DNA of 64,000 nucleotides from Polaromonas eurypsychrophila (GTDB taxonomy: Bacteria; Pseudomonadota; Gammaproteobacteria; Burkholderiales; Burkholderiaceae_C): positions 58,915-122,914 of the forward strand of contig NZ_BMIG01000013.1 in assembly GCF_014641715.1 (NCBI RefSeq), written 5' to 3'. This document shows positions 18,519-27,247 of this stretch, piece by piece. Below the pieces are notes generated by a model. It worked only from the letters and a program-made list of their open reading frames with translations. It was not told where the DNA came from and ran no database searches. Position numbers and translations under genes: made by a program. The first letter of the stretch is position 1. Each line of letters begins with the position of its first letter.

Positions 18519-20345
18519 ATGATCATGACCCTGCCAGCCCCCGCCCCACAGATCACCGCGCCACGCCCCGCTGCTGCGGTCCACGGCCACAAGCCAAGCG
18601 CTTTCCTGCTGCTGTCGCTGCTGGTCACGCTAGGCGCCTGCACCTCCGTGCCGCTGCCGCCCTGGCCGACCCAGGGCAGCGCACCGGGGCCCGTGCCAGC
18701 ACCGGCCACCGTGGCTGTGGCTGCCCCTGTACCTGCTGTGGTGGCGGTGGCCCAGCCCGTTCCTCCGCGTCCGGCCGTGCTTGTGGCGCCAGCCGCCGAA
18801 GCGCCTTACAGCGCTGCAGTCGCGGCCCGCTTTCCGGCACCATCGGTCATATACAACACGCCGGGCCTGCAGGAAGGCCGCAGCAGTTTCAGCTCGAATG
18901 CGGAAATCCAGACCTGGCTGCGCGACCTGACGGCATCGGCCGCCGGCGTGCCGGGCCTCAAGGCCGCTGTTCTGAATATGGGCCAGTCGCAACGCGGTGA
19001 GGCGCTTGAGGCTATGGTGCTGAGCCGTGCTGCGGGCACAGATGCTGCGGCGCTGCTGGCGTCGGGCCGCCCCACCGTATTGCTGATTGGCCAGCAGCAC
19101 GGCGACGAGCCGGCTGGCAGCGAAGCCCTGCTGGTGATTGCGCGCGAACTCACACAAGGCCTGCTGCGACCCTTGCTGGACCGTGTCAACGTCATCATCG
19201 TTCCGCGCGCCAACCCTGATGGTTCGGCAGACAACAAACGCGCGACCATTGGCGGGCTCGACATGAACCGCGACCATTTGCTGCTCAACACCCCTGAGGC
19301 GCGGGCACTGGCCAAACTCACACGCGACTACCACCCGACCGTGGTTGTCGATGCGCACGAGTACACCGTGGTCGGCCGCTTTCTGCAGAAATTCGACGCT
19401 GTGCAAAAGTACGACGCGCTGCTGCAGTACGCTACCACCGCCAACATTCCGGAGTTTTTGACCAAGGCCTCCGAAGAGTGGTTCCGACGCCCGCTGGTAG
19501 CCGCACTCAAGGCGCAAGGCCTCAGCAGCGAGTGGTACTACACCACTTCGACCGATCCGCTTGACAAGAAAATCTCCATGGGCGGCACCCAGCCCGACAC
19601 CGGGCGCAACGTCAACGGTCTGAAAAATACCGTGAGCCTGTTGATCGAGACCCGCGGTGTCGGCATAGGTCGGCTGCATATCCAGCGCCGTGTGCATACC
19701 CATGTCACCGCGATCAGCAGCGTGCTGGCCAGCACCGCCCAGCGTGCCCCAGAGCTGGGCCAACTGCAGCCCTACATCGAAAAGGAAATCATCAGCTCGA
19801 CCTGCAAGAACGAAGCCGTTGTAGAGGCCGGGCAGACCCTGACCCAGCAGGAACTGCTGATGCTGGACCCGGTCACCGGCGCCGACAAAGCGCTGCGCGT
19901 GGAGTGGAACTCGGCGCTGACGCTGCGCAAAATCAAAGCACGCGTTCGGCCCTGCGGCTATTGGCTGTCAGCGTCTTCCAAGATTGCGGTGGAGCGCTTG
20001 CGCCTGCATGGCGTGCAGGTGCTGCGCGTCACGGAGCCCAGCTCAATGCTGGGTGACATCTACCGCGAAACTGCCCGGGCGGCCGGCGTTCGTCAAGATG
20101 TGCGCGGAACTATCGCCGATGCCGGGCAAATCGTCAAAGCCGAAGTGGCACTGGTGCGCGGTGTGATCGATGCGCCCACCGGCAGCTACTACGTTCCACT
20201 GAACCAGCCACTGGCCAACCTGGTGATCGCGGCGCTGGAGCCCGACACCCAGAGCAGCTACTTTGCCAATCAACTCATTGAGAGCCTGACCGGGAGCGCG
20301 CGCGTGATGTCCGAGCCTGCGCTGAAAACCGAAGAGTTGCCCTGA
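18519..20345 (+). CDS. M14-family zinc carboxypeptidase lipoprotein
   Basis: About 608 residues. The N-terminus has a hydrophobic stretch ending in the lipobox LGAC (Cys 41), then a long Pro/Ala/Val linker, so the protein should be anchored to a membrane and face the periplasm. Zinc site: IGQQHGDEPAGSEALL (HxxE) and the later His in VVDAHEYTV. Other M14 features are RANPDGSADNKR, DMNRDH and the probable catalytic Glu in LLIETRGVGIG. ATG 18519 is chosen because it puts the signal peptide at the N-terminus; the frame is open from 18381. A role in peptidoglycan or peptide turnover is inference. Confidence 0.8.
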   Translation: MIMTLPAPAPQITAPRPAAAVHGHKPSAFLLLSLLVTLGACTSVPLPPWPTQGSAPGPVPAPATVAVAAPVPAVVAVAQPVPPRPAVLVAPAAEAPYSAAVAARFPAPSVIYNTPGLQEGRSSFSSNAEIQTWLRDLTASAAGVPGLKAAVLNMGQSQRGEALEAMVLSRAAGTDAAALLASGRPTVLLIGQQHGDEPAGSEALLVIARELTQGLLRPLLDRVNVIIVPRANPDGSADNKRATIGGLDMNRDHLLLNTPEARALAKLTRDYHPTVVVDAHEYTVVGRFLQKFDAVQKYDALLQYATTANIPEFLTKASEEWFRRPLVAALKAQGLSSEWYYTTSTDPLDKKISMGGTQPDTGRNVNGLKNTVSLLIETRGVGIGRLHIQRRVHTHVTAISSVLASTAQRAPELGQLQPYIEKEIISSTCKNEAVVEAGQTLTQQELLMLDPVTGADKALRVEWNSALTLRKIKARVRPCGYWLSASSKIAVERLRLHGVQVLRVTEPSSMLGDIYRETARAAGVRQDVRGTIADAGQIVKAEVALVRGVIDAPTGSYYVPLNQPLANLVIAALEPDTQSSYFANQLIESLTGSARVMSEPALKTEELP

Positions 20346-20446
20346 CCATCGGGCTGCTACGGGCCCCGCGATCAATCCTGAAGTCCTACAAAACCCGGCT
20401 ATGAAGACTGACAGCCAGCTCGCGTGGTCCAGGCCCTAATAGGGAC

Positions 20447-20851
20447 ATGAAAACATTTGAACTTACTCCCAAGATGGTCACCATGGGTGGTGTGTTTTAT
20501 CCCACCGGTTACGCTATGTTGCTGTTTTCGGACGCTGGTCTGGCTGAGAAGGCTGCGCAGGCGATGGAGGCCGCCGGCTTTGCAAGCGACGCCGTCATGC
20601 AGCTAGAGCCCGCGACCATCTTGCACGACATCGGCAAGGTCGACGGGGACTCGGGTGGTTTGCCATCGGTCGGCACGGAAGGCCATACCGTCAACAAATA
20701 CATTGCTCTCGCGCGAAAGGGCCATCACGGCGTGATGGTTCATGCCCCTTCTGACGAAGACACCCAGCGCGTGCTGGCTGCAATCAGTGACATTCCATTC
20801 ACCTATGGCCAGAAATATCATATGCTGGCGATGGAAGACCTGGAGCAGTAG
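20447..20851 (+). CDS. Conserved-looking hypothetical protein, 134 residues
   Basis: A soluble acidic protein with no family I recognise. It has an alpha/beta composition (GYAMLLFSDAGLAEKAAQAMEAAGF suggests a strand followed by a helix), LHDIGKVDGDSGGLPSVGTEGHTVNKYIALARKGHHGVMVHAPSDEDTQRV, then a short C-terminal tail. The second half resembles a regulatory alpha/beta fold, in that it has a repeated strand-helix with acidic tip. ATG 20447 follows the weak site AGGGAC. It stands alone between the peptidase gene and convergent dnaB. Confidence 0.65.
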   Translation: MKTFELTPKMVTMGGVFYPTGYAMLLFSDAGLAEKAAQAMEAAGFASDAVMQLEPATILHDIGKVDGDSGGLPSVGTEGHTVNKYIALARKGHHGVMVHAPSDEDTQRVLAAISDIPFTYGQKYHMLAMEDLEQ

Positions 20852-20883
20852 CCCGCGCAGCGCGCAAACCTTGGCCGCCGAAC

Positions 20884-20933
20884 GCTATCAAATTAATAGC
20901 TACTCACGCAGACGGCTAATGGGCTGGAGCCCG
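20884..20933 (+). repeat. Dispersed ~50-bp element, copy 5
   Basis: GCTATCAAATTAATAGCTAC then AATGGGCTGGAGCCCG, one of the best preserved copies. It fills the gap between two convergent genes and could act as a weak bidirectional terminator. Confidence 0.75.
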
Positions 20934-20940
20934 CTTTTTC

Positions 20941-22353
20941 TTAATAACTACCGCCTCCCCCGTGTGCCAGGCTCTCGAACTTGGTGATGCGGCTGATAAA
21001 CGCAAGCTTTACCGTGCCGGTCGGGCCGTTACGCTGCTTGCTGATGATGACCTCGGCCACGCCGGGCTCCTTGCAGGCGTCTTTGGTGTAGTACTCGTCG
21101 CGGTAGATGAACATGATGATGTCGGCATCCTGCTCGATGGCTCCTGACTCGCGCAGATCGCTCATCATCGGGCGCTTGTCGGTGCGTGATTCGACGCCGC
21201 GGCTCAGCTGGGACAACGCAATCACCGGGCATTGAAGTTCCTTGGCAAGCATCTTCAGGCCCCGCGAAATTTCGCCCACTGCCGTGGCGCGGTTTTCTTC
21301 GGCCATGCCGCTGGACACACTCATGAGCTGCAAATAGTCGACGACGATCAGGCCCAGCTTGCCGCACTGTCGCGCCAACCGCCTGGCGTTGGCGCGCAAC
21401 TCACTGACGGTCAGGCCCGGGGTTTCGTCGATGTGCAGGGATATGTTGCGCAGCTTCTCGATGGCTTCAGTCAGGCGCGGCCACTCTTCGTCGGTCAGCG
21501 CACCGGTGCGCAAATGGGTTTGGTCGATGCGGCCTATGGAGCCAACGATACGCACCGCGAGTTGCGAGGCACCCATCTCCATCGAGAACACGGCCACCGG
21601 CAGGCCTTCGTTCAGGGCCACGTGTTCTGCGATGTTGATGGCCAAGGCCGTTTTCCCCATCGAGGGTCTTGCAGCAAGAATGACCAAATCACCGGCCTGA
21701 AAGCCCGAGGTCATTTTGTCCAGGTCGTAAAAACCGGAGGGCACACCGGTGACGTCGTTCGGGTTTTCCGACATCTCCGTCACGCGGTCCAGCAGGCTGA
21801 CCACCAGCGTGTCCATGCTCTGGAAGCCCTGCTTCATGCGCGAGCCCTGCTCGCCGATCTTGAATATCTTCTGCTCGGCCTCATCGAGAATCATCGCCAC
21901 CGCCTTGCCCTGCGGGTTGAAGGCGTTGGTGGCAATTTCGTCGCTGGCAGCCACCAGCTTGCGCAGGATGGAGCGCTCGCGCACGATCTCTGCGTAGCGG
22001 CGGATGTTGCTTGCGCTCGGCACATACTGCGCCAGCGAATTGAGGTAACCCAAGCCACCGACCTCGTCGGCCTTGCCCTGGTTCTGAAGATGCTCGTACA
22101 CCGTGATGACGTCAGCCGGCTTGGTGGCGTTGATCAGCGCGCCCACGGCGGCGTAGATCAGCTTGTGTTCGTAGCGATAAAAGTCTTCGTCCACCAACAG
22201 GTCGCCGACGCGGTCCCAGGCGCCATTGTCGAGCAGCAAGCCGCCCAGCACGCTGGACTCGCCTTCGATCGAATGCGGAGGAATGCGCAGTTGCGCGATT
22301 TGGCGGTCGGCGCTGTAGCGGGGGTCGGGAGCGGTGGAAAGTACGGCGGACAT
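20941..22353 (-). CDS. dnaB: Replicative DNA helicase DnaB
   Basis: A 470-residue hexameric helicase that unwinds DNA at the replication fork. The N-terminal domain (PHSIEGESSVLGGLLLDNGAWDRVGDLL) binds primase. The RecA-like C-terminal domain has Walker A ARPSMGKTALAIN, Walker B LIVVDYLQLM and the arginine-finger region SQLSRGVESRTDKRPMMSDLRESGAIEQDAD. It is complete. It follows the rpsF-priB-rpsR-rplI genes on the same strand after a terminator, and has its own upstream region with two DnaA-box-like sites. Confidence 0.95.
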   Translation of the reverse strand: MSAVLSTAPDPRYSADRQIAQLRIPPHSIEGESSVLGGLLLDNGAWDRVGDLLVDEDFYRYEHKLIYAAVGALINATKPADVITVYEHLQNQGKADEVGGLGYLNSLAQYVPSASNIRRYAEIVRERSILRKLVAASDEIATNAFNPQGKAVAMILDEAEQKIFKIGEQGSRMKQGFQSMDTLVVSLLDRVTEMSENPNDVTGVPSGFYDLDKMTSGFQAGDLVILAARPSMGKTALAINIAEHVALNEGLPVAVFSMEMGASQLAVRIVGSIGRIDQTHLRTGALTDEEWPRLTEAIEKLRNISLHIDETPGLTVSELRANARRLARQCGKLGLIVVDYLQLMSVSSGMAEENRATAVGEISRGLKMLAKELQCPVIALSQLSRGVESRTDKRPMMSDLRESGAIEQDADIIMFIYRDEYYTKDACKEPGVAEVIISKQRNGPTGTVKLAFISRITKFESLAHGGGGSY

Positions 22354-22422
22354 GGGTTTCTCTGGAAGATCTTCGATGCTAGCTGCGAACGGGGCAGTTC
22401 GTCATCGGAAAAGGCTATGGAA

Positions 22423-22468
22423 AATCTGTGGATAGCTCAAGGAAAGTGTTGAAGAATCTGTGGATAGC
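22423..22468 (-). promoter_or_regulatory. Two DnaA-box-like direct repeats upstream of dnaB
   Basis: The 14-mer AATCTGTGGATAGC occurs exactly at 22423-22436 and 22455-22468. Its complement contains CTATCCACA, one base from the DnaA box TTATCCACA. The copies start 32 bp apart, about three helical turns, and lie 70-115 bp before the dnaB start. Binding by DnaA is inference. Confidence 0.55.
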
Positions 22469-22511
22469 CGGTGCACAGATATGTACAAAACGGCAATGTG
22501 GACGGCAATTG

Positions 22512-22539
22512 AAAAAGCCGCTCAGCGAGCGGCTTTTTG
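22512..22539 (-). terminator. Rho-independent terminator after rplI
   Basis: AAAAAGCCGCTCAGCGAGCGGCTTTTT: a GCCGCT/AGCGGC stem with T-run on either strand, 17 bp after the rplI stop. It closes the rpsF-priB-rpsR-rplI operon. Confidence 0.9.
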
Positions 22540-22556
22540 AGGACAGCGAGCGCTGC

Positions 22557-23009
22557 TTAGGCCGATTCGCCGTACACCGTCACGGTAATGTCCACAACCA
22601 CATCGGTGTGCAGCGCAACCGTCACGGGGTGATCACCCACGGTCTTGAGCGGGCCGTTCGGCATGCGGATCTGCGACTTGGCCACAGGGAAGCCCTGCTT
22701 GGTCAATTCGGCAGAGATGTCATGGTTGGTGACGGAGCCGAACAGGCGACCGTCCACACCGGCTTTTTGCGTCAGCTTGACGGTGGTGCCGCCGAGTTTT
22801 ACGCCCTGGGCCTGGGATTCAGCCAGTTTCGCGGCGGCGGCTTTTTCGAGCTCGGCGCGTTTGACTTCGAATTCCTTGATCGCTGCAGCGGTGGCGCGGC
22901 GGGCGCGGCCGGAAGGGATCAGGAAATTGCGTGCGTAACCGTCTTTGACCTTGACGACTTCACCCAGGTTGCCCAGGTTCACGACTTTGTCGAGCAGAAT
23001 GATTTGCAT
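22557..23009 (-). CDS. rplI: 50S ribosomal protein L9
   Basis: A 150-residue protein of the large subunit, located at the base of the L1 stalk. The N-terminal domain [36 protein letters not shown] is the rRNA-binding signature. A long Ala/Lys/Glu-rich helix and the C-terminal domain ([19 protein letters not shown]) follow. It is last in the operon, 10 bp after rpsR. Confidence 0.97.
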   Translation of the reverse strand: MQIILLDKVVNLGNLGEVVKVKDGYARNFLIPSGRARRATAAAIKEFEVKRAELEKAAAAKLAESQAQGVKLGGTTVKLTQKAGVDGRLFGSVTNHDISAELTKQGFPVAKSQIRMPNGPLKTVGDHPVTVALHTDVVVDITVTVYGESA

Positions 23010-23019
23010 GGTCGGCTCC

Positions 23020-23304
23020 TTACAGGCTGCGGTGCTGGTCGCTGTAAGGCAGCATCGCGAGGAAGCGAGCGCGCTTGACGGCGGTGTTGATCTGACGCTG
23101 AAAAATCGCGCGCGTGCCGGTCAGGCGGGCGGGGATGATTTTTCCGTTTTCGGCCACAAAATCGCGCAGGGTGTCGATGTCCTTGTAGTCGATTTCTTCC
23201 ACGCCAGCAGCGGTGAAGCGGCAAAAGCGCTTGCGCTTGAACAGCAGGGATTGTGTGTTGCGCTTGGGGCGCTTGTCTTTGTTGAAACGTTTTGGTCCGG
23301 GCAT
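23020..23304 (-). CDS. rpsR: 30S ribosomal protein S18
   Basis: A 94-residue small-subunit protein binding 16S rRNA next to S6. It has [38 protein letters not shown], the S18 signature, with a basic extension before it. It is 10 bp after priB and 10 bp before rplI. Confidence 0.97.
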   Translation of the reverse strand: MPGPKRFNKDKRPKRNTQSLLFKRKRFCRFTAAGVEEIDYKDIDTLRDFVAENGKIIPARLTGTRAIFQRQINTAVKRARFLAMLPYSDQHRSL

Positions 23305-23314
23305 GATGGACTCC

Positions 23315-23626
23315 TTAAAGGGGGTTCAGTACTTGATCAGAAACTGGTTGAAAAGCTTGGATGTGAAACACGACACTTTTGCTACCTCGCGCGTTGACCA
23401 GAAAGCCGGTGAACCTGAAGGGTTTGCTCAAGGTCAGCCGGCTTGTTTGTTCAGCCAGCGTACCAAAGGCAACCGCTTTCATCGTGACTTTGACCTGCCG
23501 GGCGGAACCTGCTTCCGTTATTTCGGACTCGTGATCGAGAACGAAGTTGGTGGCGGGGATTCCAGCGGGCGTGTAGCGCAGGGGACTGGCCTCGGCGATA
23601 CAGGCGGTCAATTCAACGTGGTTCAC
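23315..23626 (-). CDS. priB: Primosomal replication protein N (PriB)
   Basis: A 103-residue single-domain OB-fold protein that helps restart stalled forks with PriA. It begins [34 protein letters not shown] and retains the SSB-like strands. The start is GTG at 23626. It sits between rpsF and rpsR as in most beta- and gammaproteobacteria, which supports the call for such a short protein. Confidence 0.92.
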   Translation of the reverse strand: MNHVELTACIAEASPLRYTPAGIPATNFVLDHESEITEAGSARQVKVTMKAVAFGTLAEQTSRLTLSKPFRFTGFLVNARGSKSVVFHIQAFQPVSDQVLNPL

Positions 23627-23674
23627 TGCAGGATCATTCGCTCAGCAGTGCATCGTTAACAGCATGATGGCGTC

Positions 23675-24043
23675 TTACGACGCTGCATACTCCTGCTGCT
23701 GGGCCTTGCGGGCTTCTTCCCTCTCGACGTTGCGCATCATGAGGGACGGGCCGGTGTCGGCTTTTTTCTTGACCACGGTCAGGTGGCGCAGCACGGCATC
23801 GTTGAACTTGAACGCGTGTTCAATTTCTTCCATCACAGCCTGGCTGGCTTCAATGTTGATACACAGGTAATGGGCTTTGGCGAGTTTCTGGATCAGGTAC
23901 ACCAGTTGGCGACGGCCCCAATCTTCAACCCGATGCACTTTCCCGCCGCCGGCGGTAATCATGGTTTTGTAGCGCTCCAGCATGGCTGGAACTTGCTCGC
24001 TTTGATCCGGATGGATCAGCAAGACGATCTCATAGTGACGCAT
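23675..24043 (-). CDS. rpsF: 30S ribosomal protein S6
   Basis: A 122-residue small-subunit protein. [29 protein letters not shown] opens the ferredoxin-like fold, [31 protein letters not shown] is the family core, and a charged tail follows. First gene of the operon, with AAGGAG just before the ATG at 24043. Confidence 0.97.
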   Translation of the reverse strand: MRHYEIVLLIHPDQSEQVPAMLERYKTMITAGGGKVHRVEDWGRRQLVYLIQKLAKAHYLCINIEASQAVMEEIEHAFKFNDAVLRHLTVVKKKADTGPSLMMRNVEREEARKAQQQEYAAS

Positions 24044-24110
24044 AAACTCTCCTTGTGGTTGGTAAAAGCTGCCCCAGCGTCGTTAAGGGTGCAGCAAGGC
24101 GAAGCCCATG

Positions 24111-24116
24111 ATTATA
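24111..24116 (-). promoter_or_regulatory. Probable -10 box of the rpsF operon
   Basis: A perfect TATAAT on the minus strand, about 70 bp before the rpsF ATG. The -35 region is poor, so promoter strength is uncertain. Confidence 0.5.
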
Positions 24117-24188
24117 TACCACCGCACAGCTACGCGCGTCCCGAAGCCCCCTGCCCTTGCAGGCCGCCGCTCGCCAGAAACTTCGCTT

Positions 24189-24234
24189 CTGTCGCCTGTC
24201 CAAACCTGCTTGAGCAGGTTTGGACAGGCGACAG
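24189..24234. repeat. 46-bp perfect palindrome between rpsF and the symporter gene
   Basis: Arms of 22 bp (CTGTCGCCTGTCCAAACCTG... at 24189-24210) mirror exactly at 24213-24234 around a 2-base centre TG. There is no T-run after it. It is downstream of the symporter gene and upstream of the rpsF promoter, both minus strand, and is probably a transcript-end or barrier structure. Confidence 0.8.
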
Positions 24235-24311
24235 CTCATCGGTGGCCGCAGTGCCTGCCCGCTGGCGAAGCCGGGCCTGCCTGAGCTGGAAAAGCCCTGC
24301 TGCACGCGGTT

Positions 24312-26423
24312 TCAGTGGGTCTTCAGGTCCGGGTAGCGGATGTGGTCGACCAGATCATCCGACTGCTGGCTGGGCGGTTTGCTGACCAGGCTGACCAGCA
24401 CGATCACCACAAAGCCCACCGGCACACCGAACAGGCCTGCAGAAATCGGATCGATCCCCCACCAGAGTTCAATCGGCGAGCGGATGTTGAAGATGGCACG
24501 CAACCAGGGCTGGTTGGCCACCATGTAATAGGAGGTCACCGCCAGACCGGCCATCATGCCCAGGGCGGCCGCAGTCCCGGTGGCGCGTTTCCAGAAAATG
24601 CCCAGACTGAGCGCCGGAAAAAACGAAGCTGCGGCAAAGGAGAACGCGGCTGACACCAGGAACAGGATGTCCGCCGGCTTCTGCGCTGCCACATAAGCGG
24701 CAAGCAAGGCGACAAGCAGCAGCAGGATCTTGGACACGGTCACGCGGCTGACGGTCGAGGCATTAGGGTCGATCATCTTGTAGTACAGGTCATGCCCGAG
24801 CGCGTTGGAAATCGTCAGCAGCAGGCCGTCCGCCGTTGACAAGGCCGCAGCCAGCCCGCCGGCCGCCACCAGCCCCGAAATCACATAGGGCAGACCCGCC
24901 AATTCGGGCGTGAGCAATACGATGATGTCGCCGCCTATTGTCATTTCGTTGAGCTGCAGGATGTTGTCGCGGTTGATGTCCGTCACGGACAGCAGTGCCG
25001 GGTCCACCTTGGTCCAGGACTTGACCCAGACGGGCAACTGGTCGAACGGGGTGCCGACCAGCACCGTGAAAATTTCGTACTTCACCAGCACGGCCAGCGC
25101 CGGCGCGGTGAAATACAGCAGCAGTATGCACACCAGCGACCAGGTCACGGACTGTCGCGCTTCCCGCACGCTGGGCACGGTGTAATAACGCATCAGGATG
25201 TGCGGCAGGGCCGCAGTTCCCACCGTGAGGCAAAAGATCAGCGCCAGGAAATTGCGCCGGGAAGTTTCGTACAGTGCCTGCTGTTGCGGCGTTCCGTCCG
25301 GGTCACCCGAAAACTGCGCCGCGTGAGCCGGCATGCCGTTGAGGGGCTGCGTTTTCACATCGGCCGCAGCCCTGGCGGCGGTCCAGGCCACGGTGGCCGC
25401 TGTCTCGTTTTTCGGCATGGCGGCCAGCGCCCTCGCCGCCGAAGAAACCTCAATGACAGGCGCATTGGCGCTCTTGAGCTGCTCCATTTTTTTGACAGCC
25501 GCTTCCCGGTCGGCTGCCAGCGACGCCGCCGGCTGCTGCAGCTTTCTGCTCAGGGCATCGGACTGCTGCCTGTAAAGCGCCCTCACCTCCAGTTCACGCG
25601 GATCGGCCGCGAGTTCCTTTTCCTTGGCCGTTACCTTTTCCAGCTGGAATCCATAGACCAGCTGGGGTACGGGCACACTGGTCTGCTTCACCGACAACCA
25701 GACCACCGGCAGCAGGTAGGCAATCACCAGGATGATGTACTGCGCCACTTGGGTCCAGGTCACAGCCCGCATGCCGCCAAGAAAGGAGCACACCAGAATG
25801 CCGCCGAGGCCGAGAAAAATACCGAGTTCGAAGGCGATGCCGGTGAGGTAGGAGGTGATGAGGCCCACGCCGTAGATCTGCGCCACCAGGTAGGTGAAGG
25901 AGCAGAGGATGGCGGCCGACAACCCGATCAGCCGTGGCAGGTGCCCACCATAACGCTCCCCTAGGAAATCCGGTATGGTGAACTGGCCGAACTTGCGCAG
26001 GTAGGGCGCCAGCACCAGCGCCACCAGGCAGTAACCGCCGGTCCAGCCCATTATGAAGGCCAGCCCGTTGTAACCCGTCAGGTACAGCGTTCCGGCCAAG
26101 CCTATGAAGGAAGCCGCCGACATCCAGTCCGCGCCGGTGGCCATGCCGTTATAAACCGCCGGCACCCGGCGTCCGGCGACATAGTATTCGGACGCGTCGG
26201 TGGTCCGGCTCATGACCCCGATGCCGGCATACAGGCTGATGGTGGCCAACATGAAAATCGTGCCTATCCAGAGCCGCGGCAGGCCCATGCGTTCCAGCAC
26301 CGCAAGCATCACCACGAAAAGCACGAGCCCGAGGGTGTACCAGCGATAGATGCGATCCAGCTGCGCCTTGAACTGATTCCTGGAAAGAACAACACCATCG
26401 CGAAAACCGAAAAATCCCGCCAT
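24312..26423 (-). CDS. Sodium:solute symporter, large subunit (VC_2705 type)
   Basis: About 703 residues, 13 or so transmembrane helices of the SSS fold, in the cation/acetate symporter branch. Core marks are DASEYYVAGRRVPAVYNGMATGADWMSAASFIGLAG and GGLAAALSTADGLLLTISNALGHDLY. A non-membrane insert of about 130 residues, rich in Ala, Glu and Lys, separates helices in the middle (about 270-390) and is typical of this subfamily. Likely substrates are short organic acids such as acetate or propionate. ATG 26423 lies one base after the stop of the small subunit; an in-frame GTG at 26435 is the alternative. Confidence 0.88.
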   Translation of the reverse strand: MAGFFGFRDGVVLSRNQFKAQLDRIYRWYTLGLVLFVVMLAVLERMGLPRLWIGTIFMLATISLYAGIGVMSRTTDASEYYVAGRRVPAVYNGMATGADWMSAASFIGLAGTLYLTGYNGLAFIMGWTGGYCLVALVLAPYLRKFGQFTIPDFLGERYGGHLPRLIGLSAAILCSFTYLVAQIYGVGLITSYLTGIAFELGIFLGLGGILVCSFLGGMRAVTWTQVAQYIILVIAYLLPVVWLSVKQTSVPVPQLVYGFQLEKVTAKEKELAADPRELEVRALYRQQSDALSRKLQQPAASLAADREAAVKKMEQLKSANAPVIEVSSAARALAAMPKNETAATVAWTAARAAADVKTQPLNGMPAHAAQFSGDPDGTPQQQALYETSRRNFLALIFCLTVGTAALPHILMRYYTVPSVREARQSVTWSLVCILLLYFTAPALAVLVKYEIFTVLVGTPFDQLPVWVKSWTKVDPALLSVTDINRDNILQLNEMTIGGDIIVLLTPELAGLPYVISGLVAAGGLAAALSTADGLLLTISNALGHDLYYKMIDPNASTVSRVTVSKILLLLVALLAAYVAAQKPADILFLVSAAFSFAAASFFPALSLGIFWKRATGTAAALGMMAGLAVTSYYMVANQPWLRAIFNIRSPIELWWGIDPISAGLFGVPVGFVVIVLVSLVSKPPSQQSDDLVDHIRYPDLKTH

Positions 26424-26424
26424 C

Positions 26425-26685
26425 TCAGTCCTCACCGTCCGACACGCCGTATTCGATGTCCATGCGGTTCATATACCAGGCATAAAACCCGATGATGAGT
26501 CCGTAGACCAGCAAGGCGCCCTGCGCGCCCATCCAGAAACTGAACGGCCAGCCGAAAAAGCTGAAACTCAGTGCACGCGCGAAATAGCTGACCCCGAAGG
26601 TCACCAGCAGCCAGGCCAGCAACAGCAAGGCCGTCAAGGCGCGGGTCTTGCGCCAGTATTGCCGGTGGCGTTCAGTGAGTTGCAT
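26425..26685 (-). CDS. Symporter small subunit (DUF4212)
   Basis: An 86-residue membrane protein with two helices (ALTALLLLAWLLVTFGVSYFA; ALLVYGLIIGFYAWYMNRMD) and the family end MDIEYGVSD. DUF4212 proteins are encoded directly before VC_2705-type symporters and are thought to form a complex with them, as seen here with a one-base gap. Its start overlaps the preceding TPR gene by 14 bp. Confidence 0.88.
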   Translation of the reverse strand: MQLTERHRQYWRKTRALTALLLLAWLLVTFGVSYFARALSFSFFGWPFSFWMGAQGALLVYGLIIGFYAWYMNRMDIEYGVSDGED

Positions 26686-27247
26686 GGCCTGGGAATCCCA
26701 GCTCCGTCGCCAGTTGCCGGGCCAGCCGGGGTTCGAACTGGCGCAAATGCGCGACCACCTGCCGCGCTGCCGCAGTCTGGCCGAGCGCCAGCCGCACCTG
26801 AGCCAACCGGTACCAGCCGTAAGGACTCAAGGGCTGCAGTCCGGTGTTTTTTTCCAGCGCCTGCACCGCTTCGTCGAGCTGGCTCCGGCCGATCAGTGCC
26901 AGCGCCAGGCCATACCAGGCGCGGTCCAGGCGCGGGTCAAGCGCCAGCGCCTGGCGGAACGCCGCTTCGGCTTCCAGTAGGCGGCCGACGTCCTGCAACA
27001 CATAAGCCAAATTGAACCATGCGGCCGCCTGCTGAGGACAAGCCTCCACCAGGGCCTGCAGGCTGGCGATCGCCTCAGGCACATGGCCAAGCTGCGCCAG
27101 CACGTGCGCCTGACTGGCCAGCGCGTAGGCGTCTCCGGGACGCACAAGCAACATGCGGGCGAACATCGGTAAGGCAGCTTGCGGCCGGCACAAGACCAGC
27201 AGCATAAGCGCGCGGATTTTCAGGCAGCGGTATTTCAGTGCAAGCAT
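26672..27247 (-). CDS. Tetratricopeptide-repeat protein
   Basis: About 191 residues with three to four TPR motifs, for example AAAWFNLAYVLQDVGRLLEAEAAFRQALALDP and the following RAWYGLALALIGRSQLDEAVQALEKN. It should be a soluble or periplasm-facing scaffold. ATG 27247 (MLALKYRCLKIRALML, possibly a weak membrane anchor) overlaps the upstream stop as TGATG, so translation is coupled. It lies in one unit with the DUF4212 and symporter genes; whether it assists the transporter is unknown. Confidence 0.8.
   Translation of the reverse strand: MLALKYRCLKIRALMLLVLCRPQAALPMFARMLLVRPGDAYALASQAHVLAQLGHVPEAIASLQALVEACPQQAAAWFNLAYVLQDVGRLLEAEAAFRQALALDPRLDRAWYGLALALIGRSQLDEAVQALEKNTGLQPLSPYGWYRLAQVRLALGQTAAARQVVAHLRQFEPRLARQLATELGFPGHATH

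Noticed and set aside
20630..20650. HD-domain-like string LHDIGKVD in the 134-residue protein
   Set aside because: No other HD-domain metal residues follow and the protein is far too short; a chance match.
24030..24305. 91-codon minus-strand frame before rpsF
   Set aside because: It runs across the 46-bp palindrome and the rpsF promoter; the sequence is low-complexity and has no ribosome site.
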